Source: Saprospiraceae bacterium
GTDB taxonomy: Bacteria > Bacteroidota > Bacteroidia > Chitinophagales > Saprospiraceae
Assembly: GCA_021298335.1 (NCBI GenBank)
Contig: JAJTEZ010000033.1
Coordinates: forward strand, 1-39,436
DNA length: 39,436 nucleotides
Direction: 5' to 3'
Positions 14,967-25,600 of this stretch are shown here, in pieces. A program made the translations under genes and the position numbers. The first letter of the stretch is position 1, and each line of letters begins with the position of its first letter. A model generated the notes under the pieces. It was not told the DNA's origin. It made no database searches and was given only the letters and a program-made list of their open reading frames with translations.

Positions 14967-17578
14967 TTATCGCTGAATAAACATATGCATCATAGGAGGC
15001 GCCTGATTTTGAGGTGCACCTAATGCATTGATGTTGTACGTGGCATTCAACATAAAATATCTGCCGATTGTATTCGAAATGGACTCAGAAATATACGTTT
15101 CTGATGCAGTTCTGGAGATGCCCTGGTTTTGATTCAGAATGTCAAATACGCGAAGTTTTAGCGTGAGTTTATTCTGCATAAATCCCTTGGACAGGGACGC
15201 CTGCCACAATTTAATGGTTGTTGCCGCATCAAAAGACCCCTGGTCATAGAGGAAATACTCCATCCTGGAATCAAGGGTCCAGCCCTTACCTGCAAACCAT
15301 GCGAAATAAGCCTCATAGGTCTGGTTCAGAAACTGGGTATTCAGTGTTTCATTTTCCAGGTACAGGTTTTGGTTCACATTCCATCTTCCTGTAACAGACA
15401 GGTCTACTACACTTTTCGATTTGTTTTCAAGCGTAAGGCTGTAGCCATTGCTCCACCTGTCTATTCTATTGGCAAGTCCATTGATGAAACTAATGCCCTG
15501 CGTAAGTGAAGAGTTTAGCCCCAGGCGTACTTTTGCTCGTAACGGCTGGATTGGACTGCTGTAGTTGATGTTTCCTGCCAACGTTCTCTCAAACTCGGTG
15601 TTAAGAGGCTTTTGAGTACGTAAAAACAGTACGGGATCTACAATACTGGCATTTGTGATACGGTTTTTTGTATATCCCAACCGAACATTGGCAAACAGAC
15701 TTCTAAAATTGAACTGATCGAAAAAGTTATAGGAAATCCTCATGTTATGTCTGTATTCAGGTACCAGGTCAGGATTTCCCTGATAGACATTCAACGGATC
15801 ACTGTTGTCGAGTACAGGCTGGAGTTGTTCAAGTGAAGGTTCCCGCACTGAGGTAGAATAGTTCATCCTAATACGCAGATTTTCAAGGTCCAGGGATGCT
15901 TTCGGGAGAAAATAGTTGAACGTACGATTCACATCCTCTCCAATGCTTGGCTTTCCTTCCAGGTTGGAATTTTGAAAATCAGTCCCAAGAGATGCGCTTA
16001 CTGCTTCATTGATAAACCTGAAATTCAGCCCCGCTGTATTATACACGAACCTGTTGTCAAACGTTCTGCTTAATTCTTCATTCAATACTCCCGGCAAAAT
16101 AAGATTATCCGGATTCAGATCGAGAAAATCTTTAATCAGGTCGGTTTTATTATTCCTCCTGCCTCCATTCAGTATCAGGAAAAAACGGTCAGATTTAAGC
16201 GGCTCTGTGTAGGATGCATTAAAATTATAATTTCCGTTATCTGAATATTGATTCTGGTCCTGAAACACAGACACATTCGGATTTAGTACCAAATCACGGC
16301 CATAAACCTCACTTAAGATTCTGTAAATATTATCAGTATTGCTTCCGCCGGCAGAAGCTTCTGAAGAGATGGTGCGGCCTCTTTTGGCCAGTTTTCTGCG
16401 TAAGTTGATAGAAAATGAGTAGTTATTACCGGTTGTAGTATTGTTTTTTTGCTGATCATTCAGGTTTAACAAGATTCTCTGTAAGCTGAGAGTAGTATCT
16501 GTCTGGCTGGATGTATTTTGATTTTCACGAAGACTTAAAGATCCTCTGAAAGTCAGTTCTGTCAGCGAGTCAAACCGCAAATCGAGCACAGTATTGATAT
16601 TGTGGTTGATACCATCTGACAAGGAATTGTAAAATTTATCTGAAAGAAGTGCTCCGCCGGGAAGGAATGAGTTCACAAGTGTTGTCTGCCTGAGATCTGT
16701 TTCGCTTTGCGACAAGTAATAGCTGACATTCATTTTATTTTTTGTGTCCCAGTCGCGATTGAAATTGATCCCAGTGGTGATACTGTTTGTAAGTCCGGAA
16801 TTATTCGGACCAAACGATATCGGTGCGCCACTGCTCATTCCCATGTTGCGCATACCTCCGCCGCCCGTCATCGAAGCAAAATCATTGACATTGATGCCTG
16901 CATTATTCAGGTTGTTCAGACTTCCAATGGCTGAAAGCTGTGAGTTTTTATTAAAACGATTGATGAGCGCTTTCCCTTCATACCTCTGATCAGTGCCGTA
17001 GCCACCCATGATATTTCCAAAAACTCCTTTTCGCTTGTCTTCCCGAAGTTCAAGGTTAATGGTTTTTTCCTCCTGACCATCATCAATACCAGTGAATTCA
17101 GCGGTTTTAGATTTTTTATCAAATATTTGCACTTTTTTTACAGCATTTGCCGGAAGGTTTCTTGTAGCCATTTTTGGGTCTCTACCAAAAAACTCTTTAC
17201 CATCTACAGTGACTGCCTTCACATCTTCTCCCTGTACTTTGATGGATCCATCTGCATCTACCTCCACGCCAGGTAGTTTTTTTAATAATTCCTCTCCGCC
17301 AAAAGCTCGAGACTTCTTTGCAGAGTACCATAGCCGATATAGGTAATTTGTAGTGTATATTTTCCTGCTTTGATGCCTGAAAGTAAAAAACTTCCATCAG
17401 TCTCAGTCACTCCAAAAGATACCATGACTGAATCTGCTGGTGTAAGCAACACGGCAACAGCCCCAATCAGGTTGTTTTTTTCATTATCTTTCACGACACC
17501 CTTTACGCTGAGATTTTGCGAATTTGCCACACTTGACAGGCCTGCAAGAAATGTGCAAAAAATGATTAGACGCTTCAT
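14967..17578 (-). pseudogene. TonB-like outer-membrane beta-barrel protein, internally deleted and frame-shifted
   Basis: The N-terminal part (start ATG at 17578) has a signal peptide (about 1–20, ending near SVANSQ) and a CarboxypepD_reg-like domain (VKGVVKDNEKNNLIGA, TDGSFLLSGIKAGKYTLQI). It stops at 17282. The rest, in another frame, begins EELLKKLPGVEVDADGSI (about 17297–17244). It continues through a plug-like region (VTVDGKEFFGRDPKMA) and a long beta-barrel of roughly 650 residues, ending at 14967. In intact homologues about 45–50 residues link the regulatory-like domain to the EELLKKLPG segment, including a VVV…KxDTIEYNA-like stretch. That linker is missing and the frame changes near 17290–17305. 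The upstream GLPGLI gene is the typical partner of this family. Either a real null allele or an assembly deletion. Confidence 0.85.
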
Positions 17579-17592
17579 TCTGTTTTTTTTGT

Positions 17593-18318
17593 TCAATTTC
17601 TGATGATTCTTACTTCATTACCTCTCCCTCCCCACATTTCTCGCTGCTCCTTCATTTTCTGTTCTCTCAATGTATCAAATTCCTTCCGTGTAAGTTGCTC
17701 GCCTTTTTCCGGTTTTTTGATCTCAGGACTCAAAGTCTGGATTTCCGTAGCTATAATGTGCAACTGGGCACTCTGCAATTCCAAAATGATTCCCGGCAGA
17801 TAGCCATACTTATCAGGCCCCCACTTCAATGGAATCTGAGGTGTGAAAAAAGCTACCAGATTTTGCGTCGAATCTTTGAAGGTTGCCTTCATGCAGGTAT
17901 ACCCCAGAATAGATTTTTGTTCCCCTGCGCTGATCTTCCACTTTGTGACCTGAATAGTATCCTCAATCAAAAAGTCTTTGCCAAAGAATGAGGTTTGCTC
18001 CAGCACCATGCCCGATGACTGCTCTTTATAGATAATTTTATTGGCCACCTCTCTCATCCTCCGGAACATTCGAGGACTATTGTCATTGGGATTGACCTCT
18101 TCTTTATGGTCAGGATCTTTGTCATAAAGTGACTGGTCTTTGTTGAATTGTAATCTCATGAAAATTTCCTGCGACTTTGGCATATCGGATGGCATATTTT
18201 CAAATTCAATATACCTTGTTTGTTTGAATTTAATGGTGCCCTGAGATACGGGTTGTGCTTGAAATTCCTTCATGATGCACAAAGTCAGCAGAAAAGTAAC
18301 GAAATAGGGTAGGTGCAT
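17593..18318 (-). CDS. GLPGLI family exported protein
   Basis: The product of about 241 residues has a signal peptide (MHLPYFVTFLLTLC… cleaved near FQAQ) and the family's internal motif, here in the variant form YGYLPGIILEL (about 170–180 from the start). GLPGLI proteins are Bacteroidota-specific, probably periplasmic or surface proteins of unknown function, often encoded beside outer-membrane beta-barrel proteins, as here. A further ATG at 18327 would add three residues. The tail includes a basic, Gln/Glu-rich helix and ends RGNEVRIIRN. The outer-membrane gene starts 14 bases beyond its stop. Confidence 0.85.
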   Translation of the reverse strand: MHLPYFVTFLLTLCIMKEFQAQPVSQGTIKFKQTRYIEFENMPSDMPKSQEIFMRLQFNKDQSLYDKDPDHKEEVNPNDNSPRMFRRMREVANKIIYKEQSSGMVLEQTSFFGKDFLIEDTIQVTKWKISAGEQKSILGYTCMKATFKDSTQNLVAFFTPQIPLKWGPDKYGYLPGIILELQSAQLHIIATEIQTLSPEIKKPEKGEQLTRKEFDTLREQKMKEQREMWGGRGNEVRIIRN

Positions 18319-18495
18319 GGTAGACATTATAGTAAATAAAATGCTAAGTTAGAGTCCTCAGGCGGTCATTGTCAGCAATCTCTCGGCTTTAAGGAATTAT
18401 TAACGAATGTAACTCCCTCAACAGACCAGAAAATAAGGGAAAAGTTTAATCTGGTTCTTGAATCATTCACAATTCACTCATTTTCCTGAAAGATG

Positions 18496-18503
18496 TATCT
18501 TTG
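18496..18503 (+). promoter_or_regulatory. Candidate -7 box for the sixA-like gene
   Basis: TATCTTTG fits TAnnTTTG and lies 30 bases before the ATG at 18534. It supports that start over the frame's first codon at 18501, which would overlap the box. Confidence 0.4.
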
Positions 18504-18533
18504 CTAAATCGAAAAAAGAAAAGATCAATTACA

Positions 18534-19031
18534 ATGATGTCCAGGCAAATTATTTTTGGTCGCCATGCAAAATCCTCATGGGCAGATCCTGGTCAGCCAG
18601 ATTTTGACAGACCATTAAACGAGAGAGGAAAGAAAGATTCACCGCTGATGGCACAGCGATTGTCGAATGCAGGAGTCACACCACAGGCGATTTTGGCAAG
18701 TGCAGCAGTTCGTGCAAGGCAGACAGCACATGCCTTTGCTCAACAATTCAAGATCGAAGAGCAGTTGTTCCCCTCGCTTTATCATGCTGCTCCAGATGCC
18801 TATCTTGACGTGCTTCGTTCACTTTCGCCGGATGTACAAGTGGTTGCAGTGTTTGGCCACAATCCGGGAATGTCTTACATAGGGGAACTTATTCCACCTG
18901 GGAATATTCATCATGTTCCCACCTGCGGACTCATGCTTGCAGAAGGAAGTTGGGACGACTGGTCCGAACTTGATTGGTCAATGTTAAAGTTGAAGGCATT
19001 CTTGACTCCAAAAGATCATGGGAATGAATAA
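18534..19031 (+). CDS. SixA-like histidine phosphatase
   Basis: Histidine phosphatase superfamily member of about 165 residues. The catalytic RH motif is in IIFGRHAKSSWADPG (His11), the second Arg is in RPLNERGKKD, ASAAVRARQTA provides the third phosphate contact, and VFGHNPGMS the second catalytic His. SixA removes phosphate from histidine in phosphotransfer proteins such as ArcB or PTS components; the substrate here is unknown. ATG codons at 18534 and 18537 are both possible. The DUF4296 lipoprotein gene overlaps its 3' end, and a two-component pair follows, an attractive but unproven context for a phosphohistidine phosphatase. Confidence 0.9.
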   Translation: MMSRQIIFGRHAKSSWADPGQPDFDRPLNERGKKDSPLMAQRLSNAGVTPQAILASAAVRARQTAHAFAQQFKIEEQLFPSLYHAAPDAYLDVLRSLSPDVQVVAVFGHNPGMSYIGELIPPGNIHHVPTCGLMLAEGSWDDWSELDWSMLKLKAFLTPKDHGNE

Positions 19032-19383
19032 ACTATTTCCATTTCTCTGCATAGGTTTGTTCATGGCATGTAGCAGTGAAAAACCTCCTCTGAAACTTCG
19101 CCTCACCCACGATCAGATCGTTCACGCCATTGTCGATATGTATTCGATGAATGCTGCACTGAATCTGAATGACATTGTGTATCGCGATTCGATATCCAAT
19201 GAATATTATTCTCAGTTTGAAAAAATCAATGGTGTACCATCAGAGGTAATACGCAGTGATCTCGAATTGCTGCTTCAATACCCGGATACGCTTGTAAAAT
19301 TAGAAAACCGGGCATTGGACACTTTGCGGGTGTTGCTGGAAAAAAGTCATTCGACTACTCCTTTGGTGATTGGAAAGAATTAA
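19024..19383 (+). CDS. DUF4296 domain lipoprotein
   Basis: The product of about 119 residues has a lipoprotein signal ending at Cys16 (LFMAC) and a helical DUF4296-type domain: DQIVHAIVDMYSMNAALNL, YRDSISNEYYSQFEKINGV, and a tail of LEN..LDTLRVLL. The family is widespread in Bacteroidota and of unknown function. The ATG at 19024 is preferred; another at 19018 adds two residues. Both overlap the end of the sixA-like gene (stop 19031), so translation is probably coupled. Confidence 0.85.
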   Translation: MNKLFPFLCIGLFMACSSEKPPLKLRLTHDQIVHAIVDMYSMNAALNLNDIVYRDSISNEYYSQFEKINGVPSEVIRSDLELLLQYPDTLVKLENRALDTLRVLLEKSHSTTPLVIGKN

Positions 19384-19427
19384 CATTAATATAATATGTG
19401 TTACGGGCCTTCATCTTCACAATCTTT

Positions 19428-19435
19428 TAGCTTTG
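19428..19435 (+). promoter_or_regulatory. Candidate -7 box for the two-component operon
   Basis: TAGCTTTG fits TAnnTTTG and lies 24 bases before the response regulator ATG. Confidence 0.4.
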
Positions 19436-19459
19436 CGCAACAAATAAAAGTTCCCTGAA

Positions 19460-20143
19460 ATGGCTGAAATTCGAATCCTTGTGGTAGATGACGAGGAGGA
19501 TATCCTCGAAATTCTCAGGTATAATCTGGAAAAAGAGGGTTTCATAGTCCAGACTGCAGCGGATGGTCCGTCAGCGTTGCGGATTGCTGAGCAATTTTTG
19601 CCACAGCTTATCATTCTCGATATCATGATGCCGGGCATGGATGGCATTGAAGTTTGCGAAAAATTACGTGCAAAACCTCAGTTTACAAATACTCTCATTG
19701 CGTTTTTGACCGCCCGAAGTGAAGCATTTACCCAGATTTCCGCTTTGGATACAGGGGGCGACGACTTCATCAACAAGCCCATTAAACCGAATGTACTCAA
19801 GTCCAGAATCAACGCTCTTTTACGCAGATTACCTGCCGGTGATGGAGATGTTTCGAAATCATCCATCCAATATGGTGATTTGTGGATAGATCACGAGCAG
19901 TTTCGGGTTACTGTAGGAGGAGGGGATGCCAATCTTGCAAAGAAAGAGTTTGAATTGCTCACATTACTCGCTTCCAAGCCGGGTAAGGTCTTTAAACGAC
20001 AGGAAATTCTTGCCAAAGTATGGGGAAATGATGTCATTGTCGGTGACAGAACCATCGATGTACACATTCGAAAGCTCAGAGAAAAAATTGGTGAAAAATA
20101 TATCCAGACCATGAAAGGTGTGGGTTACAAATTTGACTTTTAA
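19460..20143 (+). CDS. OmpR/PhoB-family response regulator
   Basis: The 227-residue transcription factor has an N-terminal receiver domain: acidic pocket VVDDEED (8–14), phosphoacceptor Asp54 in LIILDIMMPGMDG, and the conserved Lys in FINKPIKP. The C-terminal OmpR-type winged-helix domain (about 130–227) includes LLASKPGKVFKRQEIL, VGDRTIDVHIRKLREKIG and the terminal TMKGVGYKFDF. It is the partner of the histidine kinase that starts 2 bases after its stop. The pair resembles PhoB/PhoR, but without a pst operon or other target nearby the signal is unknown. Confidence 0.94.
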   Translation: MAEIRILVVDDEEDILEILRYNLEKEGFIVQTAADGPSALRIAEQFLPQLIILDIMMPGMDGIEVCEKLRAKPQFTNTLIAFLTARSEAFTQISALDTGGDDFINKPIKPNVLKSRINALLRRLPAGDGDVSKSSIQYGDLWIDHEQFRVTVGGGDANLAKKEFELLTLLASKPGKVFKRQEILAKVWGNDVIVGDRTIDVHIRKLREKIGEKYIQTMKGVGYKFDF

Positions 20144-20145
20144 CC

Positions 20146-21180
20146 TTGTTGCGAAATATTACGATACGGCAGCTCACCGCAGTCATTACATTTTTGTTGA
20201 CAGCGTTTAGCCTGGTCTATACCTGGCTGATGACAACATTTTTTAAATCTGCCATTTTGTTTCTTCTTTTTCCTTTGTTGTTTTATTTTAATTACCTGAT
20301 AATCAAATACTTACTTGAAAAATATGTATTTCGAAAAATCAAAGTAATTTACAAATTGATTTATGATAGTAAAAAAGAAAAGGGGCCTCAAGATTTAAAG
20401 TATGACGGACTGGATGAAGTCAATAGCAGGGTAGTGGAATGGGCCGAAAATACACGCAAAGAAATTGCTACGTTAAAGTCTCTTGAAGAATACAGGAAAA
20501 ACTATGTTGGAAATATCTCTCACGAACTCAAGACTCCGATTTTTTCAATTCAGGCATACCTTCATACCTTGCTGGAAGGAGGCTTGTATGATGATAAGAT
20601 CAATAAAGACTACCTTCAGCGCGCTGTCGATAATACTGAGAGATTGCAAAATATCGTAGAAGATCTGGATATTATCACCCGCCTGGAGTCAGGTAATGCT
20701 GAACTGGAGATGAAAAAGTTTGATATCCGCGAATTGGTATCTGAAATCCTTGAGGATCTGGCACCCATGGCAAAGAAAAGGGAAATTACCCTGCACTTTA
20801 AGGAAGGAGCTGCTCCCTCTTTTATGGTGTATGCCGACAGAGAGTCTATCCGACAGGTCCTAAACAACCTGCTCGTTAACTCCATCAAATATGGCAGAGA
20901 TGGAGGCACCACTAAAGTATCCTTTTACGATATGGACCATCTGGTGCTGACAGAGGTTTCTGATAATGGACTTGGCATTGATGAGCGACATTTGCGCCAC
21001 GTTTTCGACAGGTTTTACCGAGTTGATTCCAGCCGAAGCCGAAAACAAGGAGGGTCTGGCCTTGGGCTTGCCATCGTAAAGCACATCATTGAGGCCCATG
21101 ACCAGACGATCAACGTGCGCTCAACACCTGAGATAGGCTCGACATTCGGATTTACGCTGTCAAAGGCTTCAAGGCAGTAA
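20146..21180 (+). CDS. Sensor histidine kinase (PhoR-like)
   Basis: The 344-residue product has two N-terminal membrane segments (about residues 9–30 and 33–55) with almost no periplasmic loop. A short linker is followed by the dimerisation domain with His126 in NISHELKTPIFSIQAYL, and the ATPase domain: N box NNLLVNSIKYG, G1 DNGLGID, F box FDRFYR and G2 GGSGLGLAIVKHI. Translation probably starts at TTG 20146 or 20149, directly after the regulator's stop, as no ATG is near. The lack of a sizeable sensor domain suggests it senses membrane or partner-protein state. Confidence 0.93.
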   Translation: MLRNITIRQLTAVITFLLTAFSLVYTWLMTTFFKSAILFLLFPLLFYFNYLIIKYLLEKYVFRKIKVIYKLIYDSKKEKGPQDLKYDGLDEVNSRVVEWAENTRKEIATLKSLEEYRKNYVGNISHELKTPIFSIQAYLHTLLEGGLYDDKINKDYLQRAVDNTERLQNIVEDLDIITRLESGNAELEMKKFDIRELVSEILEDLAPMAKKREITLHFKEGAAPSFMVYADRESIRQVLNNLLVNSIKYGRDGGTTKVSFYDMDHLVLTEVSDNGLGIDERHLRHVFDRFYRVDSSRSRKQGGSGLGLAIVKHIIEAHDQTINVRSTPEIGSTFGFTLSKASRQ

Positions 21181-21181
21181 A

Positions 21182-22450
21182 TTACTCTTTACGCAGCCCT
21201 TCAAACAACCAGTTGGCCAGCGCCTGTCTGTTGGTATTGATCAGCAGTCTTTTCTGATCAGATGCATTCTTAATATTGGCGAGCTCAACAAACAACATGG
21301 TGGGAAGCACATTTCGTACCATATAGATACCTCTGTCTTCAACATAGCCCTTATACCCCCTGTCTTTCTGGTGTTTGTCATATTTGGATGCAAAGACGTC
21401 CTGCACATTTTCAGCAAGCTTTTTCCCTTTTTTATCTTCTTTATTGTAGTAGAAAAATACATCCTGGCGTGTATTTTTATTTCGTGAGTCAACATGAATT
21501 TCGATAGCTTTCTGATTCTTGATTCCCTGTTTACGGTATTTGTGATACAATCTGTTGACTGCAGAGGCTCTGTCGCTCAGTCTTTTTTTCTGACTGACTG
21601 GAATTGAATGTTTTCCATTGAGCAACTCATCATTATCGCAGGCCAGATACAGTTCGTCCCGAATACCATCATTGGCATCCTGCACTACGACATGCACAGT
21701 GGCGCCGTGCTGCATCAGATTCCGCGCCAGGCGTAAGGCTACGTCGTAAGCATACTCATCTTCACAGAGCATTTCCTGACATTCCGAACACACAGCACCC
21801 GGATCTGGCCCGCCGTGCCCACTAATGATGTAATAGACATTCCCTGACAAACTCATATCCTCCACGTGGACTAAGTCATACCCTTCACCCATGAGAGGTA
21901 CATTGATTTCCTTAATACCTTTTCGTTTTAATTCTGTAGGTGTCACTCCCGGAGATGGCCCCCCCTTCGTAGAAGTTTTGTCTGTCTCTCTGGTTTCCTC
22001 TTCATCCTGGCGAAGTCCCGTTTGTTCACTATTGCCTTCCTGGGAATCATCGCATTCAAATTCCGTCATGGGCACCCAAATTCGTTTACTTTCCTTAAAA
22101 TGCTTGTCTCTGATGCCGGCCTTTAATAACTCTGTGTTGAGTTTTTCAATTTTTTTTGCTTTTTCCAGATCGTCCATGCCCATTGACGAACGGATGCTCT
22201 TCCCATTATACTGAATAATCAAAATGGGTAATTTGTACACCTTGCCCGCCATAATCAGCTCTTTATTTTCAAGTTTATTGATCTGGCAAAAACTTTGAAT
22301 ATTGCAGGTATGAGGTGTCAGCAGATACCTTTTTAATAATTTTTCAATGTTGTCGCCCTTTTTGACCTTTGCTACGGCGTGCTGATCAACAGCCATTACC
22401 TGGTTTAAGCCCCAAAAAACTGAAAAACAAATGAAAAGAACCCTTGTCAT
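21182..22450 (-). CDS. LysM and amidase_3 domain N-acetylmuramoyl-L-alanine amidase
   Basis: The exported product, about 422 residues, has a signal peptide (MTRVLFICFSVFWGLNQVMA). A LysM-like peptidoglycan-binding region follows (VKKGDNIEKLLKRYLL … AGKVYKLPI, about 28–75). A polar Glu/Thr-rich linker leads to an amidase_3 domain (about 200–422). Zinc ligands are seen in ISGHGGPDPG, the Glu of CEDEYAYDV and the His of IEIHVDSR, with the catalytic Glu in MLFVELANIK. Such enzymes cleave the amide bond between muramic acid and the stem peptide. The ATG at 22450 is preferred over a TTG two codons upstream because of the signal peptide and -7 box placement. It converges with the kinase gene, only 1 base separating the stops. 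Confidence 0.9.
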   Translation of the reverse strand: MTRVLFICFSVFWGLNQVMAVDQHAVAKVKKGDNIEKLLKRYLLTPHTCNIQSFCQINKLENKELIMAGKVYKLPILIIQYNGKSIRSSMGMDDLEKAKKIEKLNTELLKAGIRDKHFKESKRIWVPMTEFECDDSQEGNSEQTGLRQDEEETRETDKTSTKGGPSPGVTPTELKRKGIKEINVPLMGEGYDLVHVEDMSLSGNVYYIISGHGGPDPGAVCSECQEMLCEDEYAYDVALRLARNLMQHGATVHVVVQDANDGIRDELYLACDNDELLNGKHSIPVSQKKRLSDRASAVNRLYHKYRKQGIKNQKAIEIHVDSRNKNTRQDVFFYYNKEDKKGKKLAENVQDVFASKYDKHQKDRGYKGYVEDRGIYMVRNVLPTMLFVELANIKNASDQKRLLINTNRQALANWLFEGLRKE

Positions 22451-22470
22451 AAGCAAAGTGATTTAAAATG

Positions 22471-22502
22471 CAAAATTACATATTAAATTATATTTTAATA
22501 TG
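22471..22502 (-). promoter_or_regulatory. Amidase -7 box with adjacent 9-bp inverted repeat
   Basis: On the - strand TAATTTTG (22478–22471) fits TAnnTTTG, 20 bases upstream of the amidase ATG. Directly upstream of it CATATTAAA (22479–22487) and TTTAATATG (22494–22502) form a perfect 9-bp inverted repeat with a 6-base spacer. The repeat fills the -10 to -35 region and could be an operator. Confidence 0.4.
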
Positions 22503-22519
22503 AAAAAACTAATTTTCTT

Positions 22520-22642
22520 TTAAGCACAAACGACAATTGCCTTTCTTTTAGTGTAAATCTCAGTCCCATAGCCTTTTGAAGGGAATTTTATCTCCACTCT
22601 GGTAATCCCATTATTCCGCAATTCTACTGTTGAGCTTTGCAT
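22520..22642 (-). CDS. Possible 40-residue peptide after sbcC
   Basis: A 40-codon frame (MQSSTVELRNNGITRVEIKF… ending AIVVCA) starts 12 bases after the sbcC stop and is in the same frame as sbcC. It has balanced amino-acid use but no recognised family. An open stretch of this length could arise by chance. It fills most of the otherwise empty 200-base gap between sbcC and the amidase gene. Confidence 0.15.
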   Translation of the reverse strand: MQSSTVELRNNGITRVEIKFPSKGYGTEIYTKRKAIVVCA

Positions 22643-22654
22643 GCCCGTTGGTCT

Positions 22655-25600
22655 TTATTCAATCACGAGATGTGAGTAGCCATGTGAATTCTTTTGTACT
22701 TTGATTTGTGTGCTCATGCGCTCCTTCAAGCTCTCTACGTGTGAGATGATGCCGATAGTTCGGTTGGTTTCAGATTGAAGTTTTTCTAAAGAGGCTATGG
22801 CAACATCGAGGGTTTCATTATCCAGCGTTCCAAAACCTTCATCAATAAACAGGCTGTCCAGTCGAACATTGTGGGACGCCATGTCCGACAAGCTAAGTGC
22901 AAGTGCGAGGCTCACTAAAAATGTTTCCCCACCCGATAAAGTCTTGACACTTCGCTTAATGCCCCCTTGATACAGGTCAGAAATTCTCATGTCCAGTTCG
23001 ATATCGGTAGGCACCAGTGTGTACCGGTCTGTCAACTTTGCCAGACGCTTGTTGGCCAGGGAAATCAATTGCTGAAGGCTGAGGTTTTGGGCAAATTTCG
23101 AAAATTTATTTCCTTCTGCGTCACCGAGCAATCTATCCAGATGAATCAGGGCATTTGCTCGTTTGATTCTTTCATTCAGAACTGCCTTTTTGGACTGAAA
23201 AATTAACTGCTGCTTCTGATTGTCTTCCAGTTTGCTTTTACCTGCCACAAGTTGCTGCGCAAGTTCGCGGAGTTGTTGCTGCAATTGATCAGACAATTTT
23301 TGCCATTCCTCAGGTGCTGTATCGTTTTGCAGCAGCATGTTTTGTATTTCTTCCAGTTGTTTTTGATGAGTGCTTTTTCTGGTCAGGGCCTCTGTTTTCT
23401 TTTGAAGCAATGTTTCCAGATTTTCTTTATATGATAAGTATTCACCGGACTCCATCATGTGAGCTGCTGCTTCCTCCGGTGTATGATAGCCTAATGCTTG
23501 CAGCTGCGTCATGAGTTGCTTCTGCGATGTGAGCCAAAGTTGCTTGGCATTGTTCCGCTGAAGCTGTTTTTGCTCCAGTTCGATTTCTGCTGTGTGCACT
23601 TCTACTTTGGCCGTTTGGATGATTTTCTGGATGCTACCGGCGAAACTCACAACGTCGGAGGTCTGGCAAAGGTCTTTTCTTGCTTTTCCAATTTCGATGT
23701 ATTGTTCGCGCAGCTTTGTGACTTCCTTTTCCAATTCCAAAAACTGTGAGAAAAGTGAGTTCAAAGTTCTTTGGTGCACTTCAGATTGCAGAAGCGCTAA
23801 TTCTTCATTTGCTTCAGTCCACTTTTGGTCTGCTTCTTCGCTACCTACTATTTGCGGCCAATCCCTGGAAAATGCCTCGATTTGGCTTTGAATTTCACTG
23901 GTTCTTACCAAATGGGTTTTGAGCACTGCCTGCCTGGTGGCTATTTCTTTTTCAAGATACTGTTGCGACTTTTCTGTTTCTGACAGTAGCTTCTCCAATT
24001 GGTCGTGGCGTAGCGAGAGTTTGCCGTATTCACTTTGGAATGCGTGATCTTCAAATGGGTGATGTGTGGCACCGCATAGGGGACATGGATTTCCCTCACT
24101 CAACAACTCTCTGTATGAATCGAGGTCTTTGGCGTGAAACAATTTTTCTTTTTGTGTTTTGGTTTCCACATATTCTATTCGTACTTTTTGTGCCTCGCTG
24201 ACCACTTTTTGCTGTTGCTCTTCAAGAGTTGACGCTTGCTTCTGTAACAGTTCAACTTCTTCCTCTAACTTTTCAAGACTTTTCATCCACTCATCTCTTT
24301 GTCGGCAAGCTTCCCGTTCCCTCGCAAGCGATGGAAGTTTTTCCTGATAAATTCCGATTCGACTGGCTATTTCTTTGTCGCTTAGCTCTGTATATTGCTC
24401 CTGAAGTATCATCACAAGCAGCATGTCCTTCACTTTTGCGTGGGCATCTTCCAGCGATGGGAGGTTTTGAAGCGAGCGCATTTCAGGTTCCGATTGAGCC
24501 GAAAGGAAAGCATTGATTCGTTCCCTCGCTTCGGTTCCTTTGGATTTTACCTGTTCGAGTTGATTGTCTACTGCACGGACTTTCTCCACAAACTCCGACA
24601 ATAGATCTGTGAAATTTTGTAGCGTACTTTTTGATCCGGTAAGCATTTCAACCTGCTCGAGTGCAGATCCAAGTTTTTCTTCTGCGAGACTTTTTTTCTG
24701 AAGTGTGCGATCGATTTCAGTTTCCAGGACATGACATTGCTTACCCGCATTTTCCCATAGTGCAAATGTCCCATGAAGCGGCTGAAGTTGTTCATGCTGC
24801 TGTAATTTTACTACAACATGCTCCAGATCACGAAGGTTTTGTTCCAATATTTGCAATTCTGAACTGTCTTTTTCCAGGGCAGCTTTGATTCCAAGATATT
24901 GCTTGTGTCGTTCTATGTTTTGGAGCACACCATCCGCTTCAGCACTAAGCCTGGAAAGTTGGTCTTCGAGTTCGGAAGTCTGGCTCTGAAAAAAAGCCAC
25001 CTCCTCTTCCGTCAGGCGCGGCATGAGATCCAGCTCCTTCTGCAGGAGCTCATGTTCCTTCTCTTCCGACCTCGCCTTTTGGTAAATGACTTTTCCCAAC
25101 CGTCTGTAAATTGAAGTGCCGGTGATGTTTTCCAGAAGTCTGGCGCGTTCTTTTTCATCGGATCTGAGCAATTTCGCAAACTGGCCCTGGGAAAGAAGTA
25201 TGGAACGGATAAACTGTTCGTATGTGAGATGGAGAATTTCTTCATTTTTTGTGGGCACCTGAGATTTTTTCAGATCGAAAAATTCTTTTTCAGGCAATGT
25301 TGCCAGGGTCATCTCATAATCTCGCAGAGTTCCGTTTTTTGTTTTAGAAATCGTCCATGTCGACCTGTATCTTTTTCCGTCGGCTTCATAGTCAATTTCT
25401 GCATAGGAGTGATCTGTATGATGGGTCATCACGGAGCCTGCCCGTTCAATTTCATTTTTTGTGACCGTCTCTTTCCCTGTTTCTGTAAATCTTGGGATTT
25501 TATTGAACAAAGAAAGAGTGATTACATCAAGTAAGGTAGATTTTCCCGAACCAGTGGGTCCTGTAATGGCAAATAATCCCGCTTCTGACAGAGGTGGCTG

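Noticed and set aside
15000-17100. Antisense frames within the outer-membrane gene (for example 16744–16989)
   Set aside because: Short shadows of the beta-barrel coding sequence without recognisable motifs.
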